This document shows positions 7,681 to 11,473 of a stretch of 11,473 nt of DNA, one piece after another. The first letter of the stretch is position 1; the number at the start of each line of letters is the position of its first letter. The position numbers and the translations under genes are program-made. The notes below the pieces were generated by a model. The model did no database searches. It worked only from the letters and a program-made list of their open reading frames with translations, and had not been told where the DNA came from. Source of the stretch: Chloroflexi bacterium UBA6265 (GTDB lineage Bacteria > Chloroflexota > Chloroflexia > Thermomicrobiales > UBA6265); contig DJVD01000292.1 in assembly GCA_002440805.1 (NCBI GenBank), positions 7,940 through 19,412 on the forward strand. The letters run 5' to 3'.

Positions 7681-8184
7681 TCAGTGAAACAGTTCCTCAA
7701 TCGCTACAAGTCTTGTCACTTTGTGGTCCAAGAGAAGTGATCCTTGCGCGTGGAGGCGGTGTGCATTGACATGTGGCGTAAAAATAGCATGCTTCCGCAC
7801 AACGTCTATTGGTATTTGCCAACACTCGAGTACCTGGAACTCGGTGCCAAAAATTACCACGATAAGCTGGTCGAATGGATCGCTATTGAGGTTCCTTATT
7901 GCGCTGAGTTGCCGAGAGGTCTTCTCGGTTGCGAGTCGTCTGGCTTTGATTTGGTATCGATTTCCCAGGGCATCCACAGCATCGTATCCGGCTTTAGCGT
8001 TGGCCTCCAGTTTCAGCCCTAGTGTCTGGGAAACCAGCCATTCGGCATAGTCACCGGTAGGAGTGTTATCTGAGCGCAAGATCTTCCTGCGGCGTAATTC
8101 AGCCATGATGCTCACCCAAATCGAGAACAACTCGAGATCGGTTGCAGCGTGGATGATTGGCTGGATTTTGGAAGCAGTCGACAT
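7681..8184 (-). CDS. Small PD-(D/E)XK nuclease-like protein, DUF6998-like
   Basis: A 167-aa protein whose central part resembles, from memory, the DUF6998 family: MAELRRRKILRSDN (28-40), TGDYAEWLVSQTLG (43-56), AGYDAVDALGNRYQIKARR (65-83) and SRQLSAIRNLNSDPFDQLIVVIFG (90-113). Glu48, Asp68 and the Gln78-x-Lys80 pair are spaced like the acidic residue, Asp and (E/Q)xK of a restriction-endonuclease-like core, so a DNA-cutting or DNA-binding role is plausible but unproven. There is no signal peptide. The ATG at 8184 has GAGGT 5 bases upstream. GC content is lower than in the neighbours (27/60 in 7801-7860), which suggests transfer. No methyltransferase or other restriction partner is next to it. 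The gene overlaps a possible small upstream ORF (8099-8344). Confidence 0.8.
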   Translation of the reverse strand: MSTASKIQPIIHAATDLELFSIWVSIMAELRRRKILRSDNTPTGDYAEWLVSQTLGLKLEANAKAGYDAVDALGNRYQIKARRLATEKTSRQLSAIRNLNSDPFDQLIVVIFGTEFQVLECWQIPIDVVRKHAIFTPHVNAHRLHAQGSLLLDHKVTRLVAIEELFH

Positions 8185-8344
8185 TTATGACCTCGATTTC
8201 TCGATTGGCATGCAGGCCGAACGGAGACGGTATTTTCCCATTAGCTCGGTGGCAGCGAATTTCACCTGCTCTAATTGGTGAGTATAGAAGCTGAATACGT
8301 AGCGAAGCTTCCGTAGAAAGCACCTCATTCAGATTAATCTCCAT
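8099..8344 (-). CDS. Possible small hypothetical ORF overlapping the nuclease-like gene
   Basis: An 81-aa frame (MEINLNEVLSTEASL...) starts at ATG 8342-8344 with a strong GGGGGGAG about 10 bases upstream and runs 86 bases into the nuclease-like gene in a different frame. A start eight codons earlier (8368) would give 89 aa. The first 55 residues have balanced, protein-like composition (EIRCHRANGKIPSPFG, NREIEVINVDCF). The tail, which lies over the other gene, looks out-of-frame. It could be a real coupled small gene, the N-terminal remnant of a longer ancestor joined by a frameshift near 8190, or chance. No family recognised. Confidence 0.3.
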   Translation of the reverse strand: MEINLNEVLSTEASLRIQLLYSPIRAGEIRCHRANGKIPSPFGLHANREIEVINVDCFQNPANHPRCNRSRVVLDLGEHHG

Positions 8345-8426
8345 ACACACGTTGCTCCCCCCAGCCATATTGGACCTCAGCAGGTTGACTACTCACTGCA
8401 TAATCCGAATTTTCATGACGCAATCA

Positions 8427-8437
8427 GATGACATAAC
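8427..8437. repeat. GATGACATAAC direct repeat, copy 1
   Basis: Exact 11-bp match to 8477-8487, with 50 bp between starts (close to five DNA turns). It lies in the control region between the leftward island genes and the rightward kinase operon, so it could be a paired protein-binding site, or a footprint of an insertion. Confidence 0.45.
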
Positions 8438-8476
8438 AGCAGCAGTGTATTAAGGTTAGGTCTATCAGGATCTATG

Positions 8477-8487
8477 GATGACATAAC
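8477..8487. repeat. GATGACATAAC direct repeat, copy 2
   Basis: Second exact copy of the 11-bp repeat at 8427-8437. It falls close to where base composition changes from AT-richer to GC-rich, so a junction duplication is an alternative to a regulator site. Confidence 0.45.
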
Positions 8488-8662
8488 GGGATGGTGATGT
8501 GATCGCCGCGATCAACTGTGTTCAGCGCCTCGGAAGGCAGCATCGTAGAGAACGCGTTGGCAGTGTGGAGTCACCCGCTGCGGTTCGTTTGGCTACGCAC
8601 CGTTCTAAGGCCGGGCCTGGCCGAGAGCCAGCGCGCGGGCGACGTACCCCACGTCAGGTGGC

Positions 8663-8697
8663 CCGGTGGTCGGTTCTTTCAAGCAATCTGCCACCGG
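8663..8697 (+). promoter_or_regulatory. Hairpin overlapping the histidine kinase ribosome-binding site
   Basis: CCGGTGG (8663-8669) is perfectly complementary to CCACCGG (8691-8697), extendable by one G-U pair, with a loop of about 20 bases. The right arm contains the first GG of the GGAG (8696-8699) that precedes the kinase ATG at 8703, so the folded RNA would hide the ribosome-binding site. Whether it matters in vivo is unknown. Confidence 0.4.
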
Positions 8698-8702
8698 AGA
8701 GC

Positions 8703-10223
8703 ATGGATCCCCGGCGAGGTTGGGTGCTGGCCGGCGCGACTGCCTTGATCGTTCTCGGTTGGCTGGGTGCGGTGTATCTCTTCGACTCGTTTCGGTTTGT
8801 GATTTTCAATCCTCGCGGCAAGACCGGGTTTGAGATGTTCCTCGCCCTCGGGCAGTTGTTCGGGGCGCTGGTGGTTGCGTTGTCTGCCTCTGATGCTGAC
8901 CGCTGGCGCATGCGTTGGGTGGCCACATCGCTCTTCGTGCTGGGGAGCGGGGCCCTGGGCTTCGGCTATGTCTCTCCACTCCTTGATGCAACGCCCGATC
9001 CCAATGTGAGCATGTATGGTTCACTCCTCGTGCGGACACTGGCCACCAGCCTGATGGCGATTGGGCTCGTTCCCCGGTTGGCCCCAGAGCTTACACGGCG
9101 CACATTCCTCCTGCTGCTTAGCGGCGGGATAATGGCATCGTTTGCGGTGATCCGGTATGGCGAGGATTTTCCTCGCCTCGTGCGGGCGAGCGATATGGAG
9201 AGCCTTCTCGCTGCGACTGGTGTCCGTGCGTTCCCAGATCTGACAGGTTGGCATCTCGTCCTTGGACTGGCGCCGCTCGTCGCAGGTTCGGCCGCAGCGT
9301 TTGGTGCCGTGTATCACGCCCGAACCTCCCGCTCTGGCGACTGGCTTGTGATCGCTACCGCGTTGCTTGCTGGTGCGCAATTGCATTCGCTTTTCTGGCC
9401 CTCGATGTACAGCTCGGTACTGACAACAACCAGCATCCTCCGGTTTGCACTGACGGCGATCGTCATCACCGGGGGAATTGTCGAGCTCCGGTCACTGAGC
9501 CAGGAACGTGCCCAGCTCCTGGCCGAGGAGAAGGACCGGGTGCGCCAACTTGAGGAAATCGGCATCCTAAAGCGGGATTTCAGCTCCATGGTGGCGCACG
9601 AGTTGGCCTCGCCACTAGCGGCGATTGGCAACATGGCCCAGATGATTTCCCTTGGCATTCTCCCTCCAGACGAGCAGCAAAAGGTTGCGGGTCGTATCCA
9701 GGGAGAGGCGCGCATTCTGCAGCTGCTTGTCCGCGATATCCATGCCTCAGCCGAGATCGAGCACGACGACTTCGCGGTGCAACCCCGTCCGGTGGCACTT
9801 CATGATCTCTTTGAAGATGCCGAGGCGTACGGTGTGAACGTTTTGCGTGGACGCCAGGTCAGCCTCGAGCCGCCGCTCCAGACACGTGTACTGGCCGATC
9901 CTGAGCGTATCGGCCAGGTGATCCGCAACCTGCTCAACAATGCCTTGCGGCACACGCCCGAGGGAACGCGAATTGTTGTGCGATCGCTGCAGGAGCAAGG
10001 ATGCGTCCGCATTGAGATTGAGGATGACGGGCCAGGTATCGATCCGGTGGATCAACTGCGCATTTTCGAGAAGTTCGGGCGGGGACAGCATGCGGGCGAA
10101 GGGCGCGGACTCGGCCTGTATCTCTGCCGTCGCATCCTGAATGCCCATGATACCGATCTCGTCGTCGAATCAGGGCTGGGCGAGGGGACACGCTTCAGTT
10201 TCTGGCTTAAGGAGGCGTCATGA
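8703..10223 (+). CDS. Membrane sensor histidine kinase with an eight-helix N-terminal domain
   Basis: A 506-aa sensor kinase. The N-terminal half shows about eight hydrophobic segments (roughly 7-27, 43-63, 71-91, 107-127, 133-151, 183-203, 213-232, 244-261) with no extracellular PAS-sized loop, so it probably senses within or at the membrane. A charged coiled coil (262-290) leads to the HisKA domain, with phospho-accepting His299 in FSSMVAHELASPL. The HATPase domain has N-box NLLNNA (Asn413), G1 EDDGPGID (441-447), F box IFEKFG (454-459) and G2 GRGLGL (467-472), so it should be active. The start is chosen at ATG 8703 with GGAGA just upstream; the frame is open from GTG 8499, but those 68 codons are Arg-rich and unlike a leader or helix. 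It overlaps the next gene by 4 bp and is its evident partner. The signal is unknown. Confidence 0.92.
   Translation: MDPRRGWVLAGATALIVLGWLGAVYLFDSFRFVIFNPRGKTGFEMFLALGQLFGALVVALSASDADRWRMRWVATSLFVLGSGALGFGYVSPLLDATPDPNVSMYGSLLVRTLATSLMAIGLVPRLAPELTRRTFLLLLSGGIMASFAVIRYGEDFPRLVRASDMESLLAATGVRAFPDLTGWHLVLGLAPLVAGSAAAFGAVYHARTSRSGDWLVIATALLAGAQLHSLFWPSMYSSVLTTTSILRFALTAIVITGGIVELRSLSQERAQLLAEEKDRVRQLEEIGILKRDFSSMVAHELASPLAAIGNMAQMISLGILPPDEQQKVAGRIQGEARILQLLVRDIHASAEIEHDDFAVQPRPVALHDLFEDAEAYGVNVLRGRQVSLEPPLQTRVLADPERIGQVIRNLLNNALRHTPEGTRIVVRSLQEQGCVRIEIEDDGPGIDPVDQLRIFEKFGRGQHAGEGRGLGLYLCRRILNAHDTDLVVESGLGEGTRFSFWLKEAS
10209..10215 (+). promoter_or_regulatory. Strong ribosome-binding site of the response regulator inside the kinase gene
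   Basis: AAGGAGG lies within the last codons of the kinase, 4 bases before the ATG at 10220. With the ATGA stop/start overlap it indicates translational coupling and a likely high yield of regulator relative to kinase. Confidence 0.7.
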
Positions 10224-10882
10224 TCCGGGTGCTTGTGGTGGATGACCATACATCGTTCCGGGAATCGATGGTGTTCATGCTCGATCTCGCCGACGATATC
10301 ACCGTGGTCGCCCAGGCCGGCGATAGCGATACTGCCCGATCTGTAATCCCTGCAAACTCGATCGATGTTGCCCTCCTTGACCTTGACCTGGCGGGTGCCC
10401 GTGGTATCGATCTCATTGGCGTGCTTCGGGTGCATCATCCCAACGCGGTTGCGATCGTGCTGACCGGCAATACAGGCGAGAAAAGCCGGGCACAGGCCAT
10501 CGCCGCGGGAGCGGTTGGTGTTCTGCACAAGTCGACCAGTATCAGCGATATCCTCGATGCCCTTCGCCGGGCTGCAGCGGGAGAACCGTTGGTGAGCCCG
10601 CGAGAGGCGTCTGAGTTGATGCAGCAGGGCAGCCTGTATTTATCCACCGAGAAGAATGGCCACCTTGCCCTGGCAACGCTGAGTCAGCGTGAGCAGGAAG
10701 TGCTCCGGGCATTGGCGGCCGGGCTGGATAATCACGCCATCGCTGAGCGCCTCTTTGTCAGTCACGATACGGTGCGCAGTCACATCGTTCGTATCTATCG
10801 AAAGTTGGGCGTGGATTCGCGTTTGCAGGCCGTGCTCTTCGCCCTTCGCCACCGATTCCTCTCCGAAGACGATCTGGCCTAA
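10220..10882 (+). CDS. NarL/LuxR-type response regulator
   Basis: A 220-aa two-component transcription factor. The receiver domain (1-118) has the acidic pair Asp8-Asp9 (VLVVDDH), phospho-acceptor Asp54 (VALLDLDLAG), Thr82 (IVLTG) and Lys104 (LHKS), all as expected for an active receiver. After a linker (about 120-150) comes a GerE/LuxR-type helix-turn-helix (154-212): LSQREQEVLRALAAGLDNHAIAERL, then the recognition helix SHDTVRSHIVRIYRKLGV. The ATG at 10220 overlaps the kinase stop (ATGA). It should be phosphorylated by the upstream kinase and bind DNA as a dimer. The repeated CATTTGAGTGATG motif found downstream is a candidate target (inference). Length is typical of the family. Confidence 0.96.
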   Translation: MIRVLVVDDHTSFRESMVFMLDLADDITVVAQAGDSDTARSVIPANSIDVALLDLDLAGARGIDLIGVLRVHHPNAVAIVLTGNTGEKSRAQAIAAGAVGVLHKSTSISDILDALRRAAAGEPLVSPREASELMQQGSLYLSTEKNGHLALATLSQREQEVLRALAAGLDNHAIAERLFVSHDTVRSHIVRIYRKLGVDSRLQAVLFALRHRFLSEDDLA

Positions 10883-10906
10883 CAAGGTGCCCGGGAAGAT
10901 TTGCAC

Positions 10907-10919
10907 CATTTGAGTGATG
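10907..10919. promoter_or_regulatory. CATTTGAGTGATG motif, copy 1 (candidate operator)
   Basis: Exact 13-bp copy of 11349-11361, with partly conserved sequence after it (AGC...CCTCGC). Only the right half of the dyad seen in copy 2 is preserved here. A possible -10, TAATAC (10942-10947), begins 22 bases after it with no good -35, as in activator-dependent promoters. It lies in the gap before the degenerate receiver gene. Confidence 0.5.
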
Positions 10920-10941
10920 CAGCCTCGCCACAGGTGCTGTG

Positions 10942-10947
10942 TAATAC
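10942..10947 (+). promoter_or_regulatory. Possible -10 element for the degenerate receiver gene
   Basis: TAATAC matches TATAAT at four of six positions. No -35-like hexamer lies about 17 bp upstream; instead the CATTTGAGTGATG motif would centre near -41 of the implied start site. A short leader to the ATG at 10976 would result. Weak evidence on its own. Confidence 0.3.
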
Positions 10948-10975
10948 GGTCATGTGCTTTTCGTCTGGGAGAACC

Positions 10976-11308
10976 ATGACGCGAATCGATGTGCTCATCG
11001 CAAATGAATTGAAACTGCATCGCGAGGTTCTGGCGTATTCTTTTCGCGCCCAACGTCCGGATATCGAGGTGCGCGTGGTCCCCCATGATGACCTTGAACT
11101 CGTTATTTGCGAACTCCGCCCGTTGGTGGTGATTTGCAGTGCTACGCATACAGCCCTGAGTACATGCTCTCCGGCGTGGATTGCGCTGTACCCCGACGAT
11201 CGGGACGAGGCAGTGATCCACATCAATGGCGTGCGGCGCGTCATCCCCAACGCATCCATTCACCAGTTAATAGCCGTCATGGACGAGGTACGCGCGTCGC
11301 GCCTCTAA
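10976..11308 (+). CDS. Degenerate receiver-like protein without phospho-acceptor Asp
   Basis: A 110-aa cytoplasmic protein. Its pattern follows a CheY-like domain: strand RIDVLIAN (3-10), helix KLHREVLAYSFRAQ (13-26), strand IEVRVV (30-35), helix DDLELVICELRP (38-49), strand LVVICS (50-55), strand AWIALYPDD, and a last helix SIHQLIAVMDEV (94-105). The acidic pair is replaced by Ala9-Asn10 and the phospho-acceptor position by Ser55, so it should not be phosphorylated in the usual way. There is no output domain. ATG 10976 has GGGAG at 10967-10971; a TTG at 10901 would extend it, but that would place the repeated motif inside the coding region. Its position just behind a kinase/regulator pair suggests a modulator, anti-activator or dimerisation partner of that system (inference). 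The receiver assignment rests on pattern only. Confidence 0.75.
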   Translation: MTRIDVLIANELKLHREVLAYSFRAQRPDIEVRVVPHDDLELVICELRPLVVICSATHTALSTCSPAWIALYPDDRDEAVIHINGVRRVIPNASIHQLIAVMDEVRASRL

Positions 11309-11342
11309 TCCCCTCAAAGGTCTGCGCCGCTTCCACCGATTA

Positions 11343-11360
11343 ATCACTCATTTGAGTGAT
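11343..11360. promoter_or_regulatory. 18-bp dyad with CATTTGAGTGATG copy 2 (candidate operator)
   Basis: ATCACTCA-TT-TGAGTGAT is a perfect 8-bp inverted repeat around two bases, the geometry expected for a NarL/LuxR-type dimer site. Its right part is the second copy of the 13-bp motif (11349-11361). A possible -10, TATCCT (11382-11387), starts 20 bases after the motif, so the dyad would centre near -42 of a promoter firing toward a gene beyond the right edge. No gene start is visible in 11309-11473. Confidence 0.5.
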
Positions 11361-11473
11361 GGAGCACCCTCGCACAACTCCTATCCTTCCTTACAGGAAT
11401 CAAACTCGTTCGCGTCAGACGGCCGCACTGCGTCCCCGGTTCACGGCACGAATGGGTTCCAACCAGGCGAAGG

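Larger units (their letters stand above)
8369..8702. other. 334-bp gap without a convincing gene before the sensor kinase
   Basis: The left part is AT-richer (23/60 GC in 8401-8460); the right part from about 8490 returns to high GC. It holds an 11-bp direct repeat and a hairpin over the kinase ribosome-binding site, both listed separately. A short stem CTGGC/GCCAG (8617-8631) is also present. An open frame continuous with the kinase reaches back to GTG 8499, but its Arg-rich translation looks noncoding. No tRNA or small RNA was recognised. Promoters for the kinase operon and the leftward genes must lie here, but none is clear. Confidence 0.5.

Noticed and set aside
6527..7687. A 386-codon rightward open frame opposite the FAD oxidoreductase
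   Set aside because: The opposite strand carries clear FAD-binding motifs; the rightward translation is His/Arg/Gly-rich without recognisable features.
7767..7796. Consensus-like TTGACA on the plus strand inside the nuclease-like gene
   Set aside because: No acceptable -10 lies 16-18 bases downstream and there is no rightward gene to serve.
7744..8022. A 92-codon rightward frame opposite the nuclease-like gene that looks fairly protein-like
   Set aside because: The leftward strand has the conserved GDYAEW and YQIKARR core and a good ribosome-binding site; the rightward frame has no such support.
8499..8702. N-terminal extension of the histidine kinase from GTG 8499
   Set aside because: The added 68 residues are Arg-rich without signal or domain pattern, there is no good ribosome-binding site at 8499, and the first membrane segment follows ATG 8703 directly.
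10886..10907. GGTGC...GCACC hairpin after the response regulator as a terminator
   Set aside because: Only five base pairs with a 12-base loop and no T-tract.
11309..11473. tRNA or small RNA at the right end
   Set aside because: No cloverleaf or anticodon arm could be built; the only structure seen is the 18-bp dyad.
1..11473. CRISPR array, insertion sequence or transposase
   Set aside because: No regularly spaced repeats, terminal inverted repeats or transposase-like frames were seen on either strand.

Overview
The window looks like a chromosomal piece of a Chloroflexota bacterium, most likely Thermomicrobia (Thermomicrobiales or a Sphaerobacter relative). The basis is the GC-rich coding (hand counts of about 62-68% in sampled gene lines), the secreted protein at the left end with an 'MASPIASPIAS...ATPVASPVASP' linker after its signal peptide (a composition I associate with that lineage), and the overall gene style. 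This placement is an inference; no rRNA or other phylogenetic marker is present.

Left part (1-6233): the last 19 codons of an unknown gene meet, across a strong bidirectional hairpin terminator (90-123), a leftward gene for a secreted cupredoxin-like protein (137-1120). A divergent 190-bp region separates that from rightward dapF (diaminopimelate epimerase, lysine/peptidoglycan synthesis). It is followed by a large beta-propeller plus alpha/beta-hydrolase protein of peptidase S9 type (2299-4539) and, 20 bp later, a Tat-exported amidase-signature hydrolase (4560-6233). The S9-type protein appears to have lost all three catalytic residues, so it is probably a non-peptidase, whereas the amidase keeps its full Lys-cisSer-Ser triad.

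Middle (6234-8700): an imperfect hairpin terminator (6251-6293) separates the amidase from a convergent FAD-dependent glycine/D-amino-acid-oxidase-type gene (6317-7552, leftward). Beyond it lies a lower-GC patch (about 7680-8490, sampled lines 38-55% GC). It holds a leftward gene for a small PD-(D/E)XK-like protein resembling the DUF6998 family, preceded by a possible small overlapping ORF. This patch is the best candidate for horizontally acquired DNA. It is followed by about 330 bp without a convincing gene, containing an 11-bp direct repeat and a hairpin over the next ribosome-binding site.

Right part (8703-11308): a signalling module. An eight-helix membrane sensor histidine kinase overlaps a NarL/LuxR-type response regulator by 4 bp (ATGA) and is followed by a 110-aa receiver-like protein without a phospho-acceptor Asp. 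A 13-bp sequence, CATTTGAGTGATG, occurs upstream of this small gene and again after it. The second copy is half of an 18-bp perfect dyad. Both copies lie at about the same distance from a possible -10 element, which suggests that they are operators of the local response regulator, controlling the degenerate receiver gene and a gene beyond the right edge.

The most interesting points are the triad-less S9 protein, the kinase-regulator-degenerate receiver module with its repeated motif, and the low-GC nuclease-like island.
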